Source of the DNA: an uncultured Coriobacteriales bacterium
GTDB taxonomy: Bacteria; Actinomycetota; Coriobacteriia; Coriobacteriales; UMGS124
NCBI GenBank assembly: GCA_934662525.1
Contig: CAKUKJ010000058.1
Coordinates: 1 to 9,995, forward strand
Length of the DNA stretch: 9,995 nt
Reading direction: 5' to 3'
The position numbers and the translations under genes are program-made. The stretch's first letter is position 1. Each line of letters starts with the position of its first letter. The notes below the pieces were generated by a model. The model did no database searches and was not told the DNA's origin. It worked only from the letters and a program-made list of their open reading frames with translations. This document shows, piece after piece, positions 1 to 6,733 of the stretch.

Positions 1-146
1 ACGAGATCAAGGGGGGCTCGCCCTACGGCGCCTCGACCATCACCGATGCCGACGGCAACCGTATGCCGTCGGAGGTTGAACTCGCGGGTGCGCGTTACCA
101 GGGCGCTCACGTCGCCCTACACATATGCCGTCCCGGCCTCGCTTGA
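1..146 (+). CDS. wrbA: WrbA-like NAD(P)H:quinone oxidoreductase, C-terminal end (partial)
   Basis: This is the 3' end of a gene that starts before the window. The first complete codon is at 3 and the stop TGA is at 144-146, giving 47 visible residues. They include GGSPYGAST, then DGNRMPS, then ELAGARYQG, which match in order and spacing the C-terminus of the WrbA family (in E. coli GGTPYGATT, DGSRQPS, ARYQG). WrbA is a cytosolic tetrameric FMN flavodoxin-like protein that reduces quinones by two electrons using NAD(P)H. Thirteen residues follow RYQG, close to the twelve in E. coli, so the length looks normal, although the last nine or so (LHICRPGLA) do not resemble the family. The end of the gene overlaps the start of priA in another frame. 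The family call rests on motif recall and only the tail is visible. Confidence 0.8.
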   Translation, partial: EIKGGSPYGASTITDADGNRMPSEVELAGARYQGAHVALHICRPGLA

Positions 147-2379
147 GCAAAGCGTCGTGCCCGGCTGCTGCGTGGTGGTGGAGTTTTGCCACCGCCCGGC
201 GGTCGGGTACGTCTTTTCTGTGCGCGACGTGCCCGAAGCGGGCCTCGACCCCGCCAAGACGCTTCCCGTGCAGCAGGTGCTCTCCGAGGCGCTGTTCCAA
301 CCGCAGGCTGGCGACATCGCCCAATGGGTGTCTCGCGAGTACGCGTCCTCGCTGGCAGATGCCGTGCGACTCTTCCTGCCGCCGGGCTTTCAGGCAAAGA
401 TGGTCCGTGACGAGGCCTCGGGCGTCTGGGCGCTCCAGCAGGCCCGCGTCGAGCCTGTCGACGACTGCTGGGTGAGCCTCACCGAGCAGGGGCGCTCCTA
501 TGAGCCGCGCAAGAACGCCCATGCCGAGCGGGCGGTCGTCGAGGCGCTTGCCCGGGGCCCCATGCGCCAGGTGGAGCTCGGTCTTGCCGTGGGCGGCGTT
601 TCGGCGGTGGTCAAGCGCCTCGCGCAGAAGGGCGTTGTGTCTTGCGAGCGTCGAGAGCGCCTGCGTGGCGCGGACGCGGCGCGCCTGTCGAGCGCGCAGG
701 CCCCGCGCGTGGGCGCAGACGCGCTCACGCAAGGCCAGCTCAACGCCCTCGACGCCATCGAGCGCGCCCGCGAGCAGCCCCAAGGCGGCGTGGTCCTCAT
801 CGACGGGGTGACCGGCTCGGGCAAGACGGAGGTCTATCTCGAGGCCATCGAGCGGACTCTGGCGCTGGGCAAGGGAGCCTGCGTGCTCGTGCCGGAGATT
901 TCGCTGACGGCTCAGACAGTCGGCCGCTTTCGCAGCCGGTTCGGCGATGCCGTCGCCGTGCTGCACTCGCGCCTTTCCCTGGGAGAGCGCCGCGACCAAT
1001 GGGAGCTTGTGCGCACGGGCAGGGCGCGCGTGGTGGTGGGGGCCCGCTCGGCCCTCTTTGCCCCGCTTGCCAACCCCGGCATCTACATCATCGACGAGGA
1101 GCACGAGGGCAGCTACAAGCAGTCGAGCTCGCCGCGCTACCATGCCCGCGAGGTCGCGGCGCGCTTGGCGCACGTCCACTCCTGCCCGCTCGTGCTCGGC
1201 TCGGCCACGCCCTCGCTTTCCTCGCTTGCCCGATGCGAGGCCGCGCATGCCTCCGGCTTTACGGGCGAGGGCGACGAGCCCGCATGGACGTGCGTCTCCA
1301 TGCCCGTCCGCCCCGGCGGGCGCCCCATGCCCCAGGTCGAGGTGGTTGACATGGCCCAGGAGTTCTCCCAGGGCTGGCGCTCCATGTTTTCGCGGCCTCT
1401 CACCGCAGGGCTCAACCAGGTGGTCGAGCGAGGCGAGAAGGCCGTGCTGCTGCTCAACCAGCGCGGGTTCGCGCGCTTTCTGCTTTGCCGCGACTGCGGG
1501 TACGTTCCTCGCTGCGAGCAGTGCTCCACCTCGCTCACCTACCACGAGCGGGGCCACAAGCTCGTCTGCCACACCTGCGGGCGCGAGTATGCGGTGCCGG
1601 CCCTGTGCCCCGAGTGCGGCAGCCGTTACCTGCGGCAGTTCGGCGCAGGCACCCAGCGCGTGGAGGACGAGCTTCGCGGCCTGCTTCCCGAGGGTTTCCC
1701 CGTCGTGCGCATGGACGCGGACACCACCAAGGGCAAGGGCGGGCACGACAAGTGCCTGGCCGAGTTCGACGATGCGCCCAGCGCCGTGCTCCTCGGCACG
1801 CAGATGATCGCCAAGGGGCTCGACTTCCCGCAGGTGACGCTTGCGGGCGTCATCAACGCCGACACGACGCTCAAGCTCGCCGACTTCCGTGCCGCCGAGC
1901 GCACGTACGACCTGCTCGAGCAGGTCGCGGGCCGCGCCGGCAGGGGAGATGTGCCGGGGCGCGTCATCATCCAGACCTATCAGCCGCGCCATCCCGCCAT
2001 CCTCGCCGTCGCCCGGCACGACCGCTCCATCTTCGCCTCGAACGAGCTCGCCGCCCGGCAGGAGGTGGGCTACCCGCCTTTCGTGCGCCTTGCCAACGTC
2101 GTCATGTGGGGAAAGAACGCCCCCGACGTCGAGAAGGCTGCCCGGGCCGCCGCCGAGAAGCTGCGCGATTACACCGAGGCGGCGCTGCCGGGCTGCGAGA
2201 TCCTGGGGCCCTCCGAATGCGCCATCTCGCGCGTGGAGGGAAACTTCCGCTGGCATGTGCTTGTGAAGGCGGCGCCGCACAGCGAGCTCGGAGCGATTCT
2301 TGGAGATGCGCTGAAGAGGTTGCAGATGCCCGCCCACGTAAGCCTGGCCATCGACGTCGACCCATACGACCTGCTGTAA
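88..2379 (+). CDS. priA: Primosomal protein N' (replication restart helicase PriA)
   Basis: PriA recognises stalled or collapsed replication forks, unwinds the lagging-strand arm 3'-5', and starts DnaB reloading. The protein is 763 aa from GTG at 88. The N-terminal DNA-binding region begins at [14 protein letters not shown]. Walker A GVTGSGKT is at 240-247 and the DEEH box at 336-339. LLNQRGF precedes eight zinc-binding cysteines (467, 470, 476, 479, 494, 497, 507, 510). GTQMIAKG at 570-577 and QVAGRAGR at 612-619 are helicase motifs V and VI. The core is complete, unlike the degenerate PriA of mycobacteria and streptomycetes. The start is uncertain: ATG at 46 is in frame (777 aa) but lies deep inside wrbA with no Shine-Dalgarno, whereas GTG 88 has GGAGG at 71-75 (12 nt spacing, long) and puts the first conserved motif near the N-terminus, as the family expects. 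Its 59-nt overlap with wrbA is unusual. Confidence 0.97.
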   Translation: MRVTRALTSPYTYAVPASLEQSVVPGCCVVVEFCHRPAVGYVFSVRDVPEAGLDPAKTLPVQQVLSEALFQPQAGDIAQWVSREYASSLADAVRLFLPPGFQAKMVRDEASGVWALQQARVEPVDDCWVSLTEQGRSYEPRKNAHAERAVVEALARGPMRQVELGLAVGGVSAVVKRLAQKGVVSCERRERLRGADAARLSSAQAPRVGADALTQGQLNALDAIERAREQPQGGVVLIDGVTGSGKTEVYLEAIERTLALGKGACVLVPEISLTAQTVGRFRSRFGDAVAVLHSRLSLGERRDQWELVRTGRARVVVGARSALFAPLANPGIYIIDEEHEGSYKQSSSPRYHAREVAARLAHVHSCPLVLGSATPSLSSLARCEAAHASGFTGEGDEPAWTCVSMPVRPGGRPMPQVEVVDMAQEFSQGWRSMFSRPLTAGLNQVVERGEKAVLLLNQRGFARFLLCRDCGYVPRCEQCSTSLTYHERGHKLVCHTCGREYAVPALCPECGSRYLRQFGAGTQRVEDELRGLLPEGFPVVRMDADTTKGKGGHDKCLAEFDDAPSAVLLGTQMIAKGLDFPQVTLAGVINADTTLKLADFRAAERTYDLLEQVAGRAGRGDVPGRVIIQTYQPRHPAILAVARHDRSIFASNELAARQEVGYPPFVRLANVVMWGKNAPDVEKAARAAAEKLRDYTEAALPGCEILGPSECAISRVEGNFRWHVLVKAAPHSELGAILGDALKRLQMPAHVSLAIDVDPYDLL

Positions 2380-2446
2380 GATGGCCTGCAGCAAACTATA
2401 AGAAACGAGCCGCTGCTCCCCGGCGGGGGCTTGCGGCGACCGATGA

Positions 2447-2453
2447 AGAAAGG
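2447..2453 (+). promoter_or_regulatory. Ribosome binding site of def
   Basis: AGAAAGG lies 7 nt before ATG 2461. This selects 2461 over the in-frame ATG at 2431, which would add ten residues unlike the family. Confidence 0.6.
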
Positions 2454-2460
2454 TTCCCCC

Positions 2461-2994
2461 ATGGCACAAGAGATCGTGCTCTCTCCCGACGAGCGCCTGC
2501 GCACCGAGTGCGCCCCCGTCGAGGTCATCGACGACGAGATCAAGAAGACGGCCAAGAAGATGGCCAAGCTCATGTACAAGTACGACGGCTGCGGCATCGC
2601 GGCGCCTCAGATCGGCGTGCTCAAGCAGATCGTCGTCATCGACTGCGACTGGGGCGACACCGGCGAGAAGAACCCCATCTACCTCATCAACCCCTACATC
2701 GTGGAGCAGTCCGAGGAGAAGGCCCCGGGTATGGAAGGGTGCCTGTCCATCCCCGGTATCTCGGTGGAGATCGAGCGCTCCACGAGCGTGACCGTGCGCG
2801 CCCTCAACCTGGAGGGCCAGCTCATGCAGTACAAGGCCGCCAACTGCCTGTTCTGCGTGTGTCTGCAGCACGAGATCGACCATTTGCACGGCTACACGAT
2901 GTTCGAGCGCCTGGAGCCTGCCGCGCGCCTGCGCGCCGTGCAGGAGTACCAGGAGGCGCTTGCCAACGGCGCCCGTCCCGGCGACACCGAGTAG
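2461..2994 (+). CDS. def: Peptide deformylase
   Basis: Peptide deformylase is a cytosolic metalloenzyme (usually Fe2+) that removes the formyl group from the initiator methionine of nascent proteins at the ribosome. The protein is 177 aa and starts MAQEIVLSPDERLR, as the family does. All three motifs are present: GCGIAAPQIG at 43-52 (motif I), EGCLS at 92-96 with the metal ligand Cys94 (motif II), and QHEIDH at 136-141 with the ligands His137 and His141 and catalytic Glu138 (motif III). The strand just before motif III is unusually cysteine-rich (Cys129, Cys132, Cys134); the family normally has small or aliphatic residues there. The gene lies 81 nt after priA and 7 nt before fmt, whose product adds the formyl group on Met-tRNAi that this enzyme later removes. 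No clear promoter or terminator separates it from priA. Confidence 0.97.
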   Translation: MAQEIVLSPDERLRTECAPVEVIDDEIKKTAKKMAKLMYKYDGCGIAAPQIGVLKQIVVIDCDWGDTGEKNPIYLINPYIVEQSEEKAPGMEGCLSIPGISVEIERSTSVTVRALNLEGQLMQYKAANCLFCVCLQHEIDHLHGYTMFERLEPAARLRAVQEYQEALANGARPGDTE

Positions 2995-3001
2995 GCCAGC
3001 G

Positions 3002-3961
3002 ATGGAGAAGCTGCGCTGCGTCTTCATGGGGACGCCCGAGTTTGCCCTGGGCCCGCTCGAGGCCCTCGTGAGTGCGCCGTTCGTTGAGGTCGTCTGCGCC
3101 CTGACGCGCCCCGACGCCGTGTCGGGCCGCGGCAAGGCCCTTGTGTCCTCGCCTGTGGCCGCCTTCTGCGAGGCGCACGGCATTCCGGTCGTCAAGACGA
3201 AGACGGTGAAGACCGACGAGGTGAAGGACGCGCTGCGTGCTGCGCGGGCCGACGTGTTCTGCGTGGCCGCCTACGGTGCCATCCTTCCCGCCGACGTCAT
3301 CGCGATGCCGCGATTCGGCTGCCTCAACGTGCATGCCAGCGTGCTGCCGCAGGGCCGCGGCGCCGCCCCCATGCAGCGTGCGCTGCTCACGGGGGAGGAG
3401 CCCCTGGGCTACTCGGTCATGCGCATCGAGGAGGGGCTCGACTCGGGTCCTTATTGTCGGCAGGGTCGCGTCGAGCCCGGCGAGCGCACTTATGCCGAGG
3501 TGAGCGAGGAGATTTCCCGCCTGGGCGGGGAGGCGCTGGTCGACGTGCTTGGTGTGCTTGCCGCCGGTGGGGATCCCGAGTGGGTGGAGCAGGATGACGC
3601 GCTTGCCACCCATGCGGCGAAGATCGACAAGCGCGAGGTGCTGCTCAGCCCGGAGGCCTCGGCTCGTGTGAACATGCGCCGCGTCCAGGCGTCGGGCGAC
3701 GCCGCCCCCGCGCGCTGCATGCTCGACGGGCGCGGGGTTCGCGTGTGCCGTGCGCACGTGTTGACTTCAGGCGAGCTTGCCCAGGTGGATGTGCCGCTCG
3801 CCGCAGGCGAGGTTGCCGTGTGGCGCAAGCGCCTGCTGCTTGGATGCGGCGAGGGAGCGCTCGAGGTCGTCGAGGTCAAGCCCGACGGCAAGCGCGTCAT
3901 GCAAGGCAGTGAGTTTGCCGCCTCGGTGCGCGGCAAGCGTGGAAATTGGGAGGCGCTGTAA
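3002..3961 (+). CDS. fmt: Methionyl-tRNA formyltransferase
   Basis: The enzyme transfers a formyl group from 10-formyltetrahydrofolate to the amino group of Met-tRNAfMet, making the bacterial initiator tRNA. The protein is 319 aa (315 in E. coli). It starts MEKLRCVFMGTPEFA, the typical Rossmann-like N-terminus. The folate site shows NVHASVLP..RGAAP, with catalytic Asn109 and His111, and the third catalytic residue Asp147 is in EEGLDSGP. The C-terminal, tRNA-binding domain begins after about residue 205 and looks complete. The start at ATG 3002 is chosen by family alignment; the upstream Shine-Dalgarno is weak, so translation may be coupled to def, which ends 7 nt before. The stop TAA (3959-3961) shares its last A with the rsmB start codon. 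Confidence 0.97.
   Translation: MEKLRCVFMGTPEFALGPLEALVSAPFVEVVCALTRPDAVSGRGKALVSSPVAAFCEAHGIPVVKTKTVKTDEVKDALRAARADVFCVAAYGAILPADVIAMPRFGCLNVHASVLPQGRGAAPMQRALLTGEEPLGYSVMRIEEGLDSGPYCRQGRVEPGERTYAEVSEEISRLGGEALVDVLGVLAAGGDPEWVEQDDALATHAAKIDKREVLLSPEASARVNMRRVQASGDAAPARCMLDGRGVRVCRAHVLTSGELAQVDVPLAAGEVAVWRKRLLLGCGEGALEVVEVKPDGKRVMQGSEFAASVRGKRGNWEAL
3948..3953 (+). promoter_or_regulatory. Ribosome binding site of rsmB, inside fmt
   Basis: GGGAGG lies 7 nt before ATG 3961. It selects this start over the in-frame TTG at 3946, and with the TAATG overlap suggests translational coupling of fmt and rsmB. Confidence 0.75.
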
Positions 3962-5340
3962 TGGCAGGAGTCGCCGCGGCACGCATGGCCGCATATCGCA
4001 CGTTGAGCATTGCCCGCGAGCGCGACGCCTATGTGCGCGAGCTCGTGAACTCGTCGGCCGCGCAGGAGGTGCTGGGCTATCTCAAGGCTGAGGACCGCGC
4101 GTTTGCCCGCCGTCTTGCGCTGGGCGTGTGCGCCACTTCCGGCACGCTCGACGAGGCGCTCGACCGCTACATCGCCAAGCCCTCGAAGGTCGCCCCCGGT
4201 GTGCGCGACGCGCTGCGCATCTCCGCCTATGAGCTGCTGTTTCTCGACAAGCCCGCGCACGTCGTGGTGAGCCAGGGCGTCGAGCTTGTGCGCAGCCGCG
4301 CCAAGAGCGCCGCCGGCCTGGCAAACGCGGTCCTGCGTCGCGTGGCCGAGAACGCCCAGGCGTTCATGGCCGAGTCGCCTGCGCATCGTTGCGGCATCCC
4401 CGCCTGGCTGTACGACCGCCTTGCTGCCGAGCTGGGCGAGGAGCGTGCGCTCGACTTCGCGAACGCTTGCCTCGAGCCCGCGCCCGTCTATGTGGCGAAC
4501 GTCCCCATGTGGATCTCCGACCGCAAGGCCGCCGACGCGCTCGCCGCGGCCGGCCTTCTCACCGAGCCCTGCGAGGGGGTGCCAGGGGCCTGGCGCGCGC
4601 TTGACGCCGCCAGGGTGCCGGGTTGCAGCCTGGTGGAGCAGTCGCAGGTCATCGTGGCCGACTATGCCGCCCAGGCCGTCGCGTTCCTTGCTGCCCCCGA
4701 GCCGGGTGACCGCGTGCTCGAGGTGGGGTCGGGGCGCGGCACCAAGACCATCCTCATGGCCGGCCATGCCCATCGCGCACAGGGCGCCGCGCGCATCTGG
4801 GCGCTCGACACGCATGCCTACAAGGCCGAGGTTGCCGCCAAGCGCCTCGAGGCCGCCCGAGTCGTGGGCGTCCAGCAGGTCACGGGCGATGCCTGCAAGC
4901 TCGACGAGGTCAAGGGCGCGCTTCCCGAGAAGTTCGACCACATCCTGGTGGACGCCCCCTGCTCGGGCACGGGCACGCTGCGCCGCCATCCCGAGATCAT
5001 CTGGTCGGTCACGCCCGAGGCTGTGACCTCGTGCGCCGCCTTGCAGCTTGCGATGCTCAAGTCCGTGGCGCCGCGCGTGGCTGCGGGCGGCCAGCTCACC
5101 TACGCCACCTGCTCGGTGCTGCGCGAGGAGGACGAGGCGGTCGTCGAGGCGTTCCTGGCAAGCCCTGAGGGCGCCGAGTTCGAGGTCGTGCCCGTCGCCG
5201 ACGTCCCCGACCCCCGCAACGCCGCTGCGGTCGACACTATGTCGACCCTCTCCACCCCCCAGGGCTTCCTGCGCACCTATCCCAAGCAAGGCTGCTGCGA
5301 CGGCCACTTCTGCGCCGTCCTGAGGCGCAAGCGCGTATAG
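3961..5340 (+). CDS. rsmB: 16S rRNA (cytosine(967)-C(5))-methyltransferase RsmB-like
   Basis: RsmB (Sun/Fmu) methylates C5 of a cytosine in 16S rRNA (C967 in E. coli numbering) using SAM. The protein is 459 aa. Residues about 1-140 form the NusB-like RNA-binding domain, seen in AEDRAFARRLALGV and the following helices. The C-terminal NOL1/NOP2/Sun methyltransferase domain has the SAM loop LEVGSGRGTKT (253-263), DAPCSGTG (331-338) with Cys334, and TYATCS (380-385) with the second catalytic Cys384. Two active-site cysteines are the hallmark of m5C RNA methyltransferases. The SAM loop reads VGSGRGTKT where many homologues have D.CAAPG.KT; this is a variant, not a break. It is the last gene of the GC-rich block and overlaps fmt by one base. 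The exact target base is inferred from the family. Confidence 0.93.
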   Translation: MAGVAAARMAAYRTLSIARERDAYVRELVNSSAAQEVLGYLKAEDRAFARRLALGVCATSGTLDEALDRYIAKPSKVAPGVRDALRISAYELLFLDKPAHVVVSQGVELVRSRAKSAAGLANAVLRRVAENAQAFMAESPAHRCGIPAWLYDRLAAELGEERALDFANACLEPAPVYVANVPMWISDRKAADALAAAGLLTEPCEGVPGAWRALDAARVPGCSLVEQSQVIVADYAAQAVAFLAAPEPGDRVLEVGSGRGTKTILMAGHAHRAQGAARIWALDTHAYKAEVAAKRLEAARVVGVQQVTGDACKLDEVKGALPEKFDHILVDAPCSGTGTLRRHPEIIWSVTPEAVTSCAALQLAMLKSVAPRVAAGGQLTYATCSVLREEDEAVVEAFLASPEGAEFEVVPVADVPDPRNAAAVDTMSTLSTPQGFLRTYPKQGCCDGHFCAVLRRKRV

Positions 5341-5372
5341 GGCCCTGCTCGACGACAGGCGGGCAAGACTCG

Positions 5373-5379
5373 AAAGGAG
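5373..5379 (+). promoter_or_regulatory. Ribosome binding site of the AAA-ATPase-like gene
   Basis: AAAGGAG lies 6 nt before ATG 5386. It forms the whole 7-nt loop of a small hairpin with stem CTCG (5369-5372) and CGAG (5380-5383). This is the strongest Shine-Dalgarno in the window. The gene before it ends only 45 nt upstream, and I see no promoter or terminator in that gap. Confidence 0.7.
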
Positions 5380-5385
5380 CGAGCG

Positions 5386-6552
5386 ATGGGTGTGTATCTC
5401 AACCCTGGCGCGAGGATGCTGCGGATGAATCGGCGCAACCGAATCTACGTGGACAAGAGCATGCTCATCGCTTCGCTCAACACCGTCATCAACACCGAGC
5501 AGCGATTTGTCTGCGTGAGCCGACCACGCTGCTTTGGGAAGACGACTTCGGTCAACATGGTGTGCGCCTATTACGACCGAACAGTGGATGCAGCTTCTGA
5601 GTTCGCTGAACTTTCCATTGTCTCAGACCCCTCGTTTGACGTCGAACGAAACAAGTATGATGTCATACGTTTCAGTGCGTCTGAGTTTTGGTGCCTGACG
5701 CATGACATTGACTCGATGCTGGACGCGATTCAGAAATCAATCATCCATGATTTGCTTCTCGAATACCCTGACGCCTGTGATAGCGGACGTTATCCCGGCG
5801 ATTTGCCGTTTGTGCTGGACGTCATTCATGCTCGGCTCGGCAGGTCTTTTGTCATCGCTATCGATGGTTGGGACTGTGTTATGCGCACGGCTCCTGATGA
5901 CCATGATGGCCATCTTCGCTATCTGCGCTTTTTGAACAGTTTGCTCAAAGACAAGCCTTATGTGGCGCTGTGCTACATGACAGGCGTTTTGCCAATTAAG
6001 AAAGCCGGAAACCATTCCTGTCTCAACATGTTTGAAGAATGCAGTATGGTTGCGCCCCATGAGCTCGGGCCTTTCATGGGGTTTACCGAGAGCGAGGTTG
6101 CTGCGCTTTGCGCTGAGTGGAGTCGCAGCCCCGTTGACTGCAGGGATTGGTACGGCGGATACCTTCTGCGTGGCGCAGGTGAGGTATACAGCCCACGCCC
6201 TGTCGTGCGTTTCATGGCAACGGGCCGCCTCGACTGCTATTGGGCTCGCACGGAGGCGCTTGAGGCTCTCAAACACTACATCGACATGAACATAGACGGC
6301 CTGCACGACAAGGTCATCGAGCTTATGGGCGGCGCACGCGTTGAAGTGGATACGCGCACATATGGCAACGACATGGCAACCTTCAACCGTGCCGACGATG
6401 TGCTCACGTTGCTCATCCACCTGGGCTATCTTGCATGGGATGCCGATAAGGGAGAGGTGTTCATCCCTAACTGTGAGATTATGGGTGAATACGCAAGCGC
6501 GACGTCTGGCAGCGGTTGGCACACGGCATCGCCGAGTGTCACGGTGGCATGA
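5386..6552 (+). CDS. AAA-ATPase-like protein (PF09820 type), C-terminal nuclease domain missing
   Basis: The family is a P-loop ATPase of unknown cellular role, usually about 500-570 aa with a C-terminal PD-(D/E)XK (DUF1703) domain; it occurs in many copies in gut bacteria. This copy is 388 aa. It has the family start NRIYVDKS (18-25), Walker A RPRCFGKT (46-53), a Walker B strand FVIAIDGWD (155-163), MTGVLPIKK after it, GFTESEV, DWYGGY, and the helical stretch ending LLIHLGYLAWDAD. Two things are odd. Walker B has Gly161 where homologues have glutamate (IDEWD), so ATP hydrolysis is doubtful. Homology also stops at SGWH near 6523, and ten unrelated residues lead to TGA, leaving out the nuclease domain. 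No single frame change restores it. GC is lower than in rsmB, for example 50% against 78% in two sampled 60-base lines. It is probably a decaying, acquired copy. Confidence 0.85.
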   Translation: MGVYLNPGARMLRMNRRNRIYVDKSMLIASLNTVINTEQRFVCVSRPRCFGKTTSVNMVCAYYDRTVDAASEFAELSIVSDPSFDVERNKYDVIRFSASEFWCLTHDIDSMLDAIQKSIIHDLLLEYPDACDSGRYPGDLPFVLDVIHARLGRSFVIAIDGWDCVMRTAPDDHDGHLRYLRFLNSLLKDKPYVALCYMTGVLPIKKAGNHSCLNMFEECSMVAPHELGPFMGFTESEVAALCAEWSRSPVDCRDWYGGYLLRGAGEVYSPRPVVRFMATGRLDCYWARTEALEALKHYIDMNIDGLHDKVIELMGGARVEVDTRTYGNDMATFNRADDVLTLLIHLGYLAWDADKGEVFIPNCEIMGEYASATSGSGWHTASPSVTVA

Positions 6553-6589
6553 TTGAGCAACCTTAAGGAACAAGCGCAGATCGTCTCCC

Positions 6590-6687
6590 CAAGAAACCCA
6601 CCTTGCGGCTCTTGCTTGGCTGTTGCAAGGTGGGGTAAACCGAGACCAGCGAGGCTCGCAGTCAGGTGAGGGCGGCGCGGTTTCTTG
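6590..6687 (+). other. Structured spacer with nested inverted repeats (possible RNA or element remnant)
   Basis: The stretch 6553-6733 holds no recognisable gene. Within it, CAAGAAACC (6590-6598) and GGTTTCTTG (6679-6687) are exact reverse complements that close a 98-bp segment. Inside lie a strong hairpin (6597-6634, listed separately) and the near-palindrome GCGAG-G-CTCGC (6649-6659). As RNA on the plus strand this could fold as a closed multi-stem structure followed by TTT and then the 6690-6720 hairpin. I recognise no known RNA family, and I found no target-site duplication that would make it a clear insertion element. The pairing is seen directly; function is unknown. Confidence 0.35.
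6597..6634 (-). terminator. Terminator-like hairpin, minus-strand orientation
   Basis: CCCACCTTGC (6597-6606) and GCAAGGTGGG (6625-6634) form a perfect 10-bp stem with an 18-nt loop. Read on the minus strand the stem is followed by TTTCTT, as in an intrinsic terminator; on the plus strand no T run follows. No minus-strand gene now lies to its right that would need it, so it may belong to a gene since lost. The loop is longer than usual for a terminator. Confidence 0.4.
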
Positions 6688-6728
6688 TTTAACGCCGATG
6701 TGTGCAAGACATCGGCGTTACTTGTTTA
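6684..6728. repeat. 8-bp direct repeats flanking a hairpin
   Basis: CTTGTTTA occurs at 6684-6691 and again at 6721-6728, on either side of the 6690-6720 hairpin. Eight base pairs is a length seen in target-site duplications, but the enclosed segment is only a hairpin of about 30 bp, so this may also be chance in a T-rich terminator context. Confidence 0.45.
6690..6720 (+). terminator. Intrinsic terminator-like hairpin just before the methyltransferase gene
   Basis: TAACGCCGATGT (6690-6701) and ACATCGGCGTTA (6709-6720) are exact reverse complements: a 12-bp stem with the 7-nt loop GTGCAAG. On the plus strand it is followed by CTTGTTT, a moderate T-rich tail. It ends 13 nt before the first ATG (6734) of the methyltransferase gene, so plus-strand transcription from upstream would be stopped or attenuated right there. 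Confidence 0.6.
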
Positions 6729-6733
6729 CAGGG

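Noticed and set aside
2397..2402. TATAAG as a -10 box for def.
   Set aside because: No -35-like sequence lies at the right distance upstream (the priA stop codon occupies that place), so a promoter cannot be supported.
2415..2430. A 6-bp GC-rich hairpin (GCTCCC/GGGGGC) between priA and def.
   Set aside because: It is not followed by a T run and the next gene is in the same direction, so I do not call it a terminator.
1485..3071. A 528-codon plus-strand frame overlapping the end of priA and all of def.
   Set aside because: The product is Arg/Ala/Pro-rich with no motif, and it runs across the priA-def junction out of frame with both.
40..3195. A 1051-codon open frame on the minus strand opposite priA, def and the start of fmt.
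   Set aside because: It is a by-product of GC-rich codon use in the plus-strand genes. Its translation is low-complexity (rich in Ala, Arg, Gly, Leu, His) without any domain, and three real genes lie opposite it.
3490..5307. A 605-codon open frame on the minus strand opposite fmt and rsmB.
   Set aside because: This is the same shadow effect; the translation shows no family motif and the plus-strand genes are certain.
6500..6572. A simple frameshift at the end of the ATPase gene.
   Set aside because: Reading on after GWH in the other two plus frames gives only short tails (one ends ECHGGMIEQP) with no similarity to the missing nuclease domain, so a single indel cannot explain the loss.
6626..6644. 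Resemblance of AAGGTGGGGTAAACCGAG to a T-box antiterminator sequence.
   Set aside because: The match to the conserved T-box core needs inserted bases, there is no specifier-loop architecture, and no tRNA-synthetase or amino-acid gene follows.
6590..6687. A small transposable element (MITE) bounded by CAAGAAACC/GGTTTCTTG.
   Set aside because: There is no target-site duplication directly outside the ends and no second copy in the window, so it is listed only as structured sequence.
6623..6733. Extension of the methyltransferase upstream to TTG 6623 (929 aa).
   Set aside because: The added residues do not resemble the family's N-terminus and would be encoded by the terminator-like hairpin and inverted repeats. 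The frame is open but that is weak evidence.
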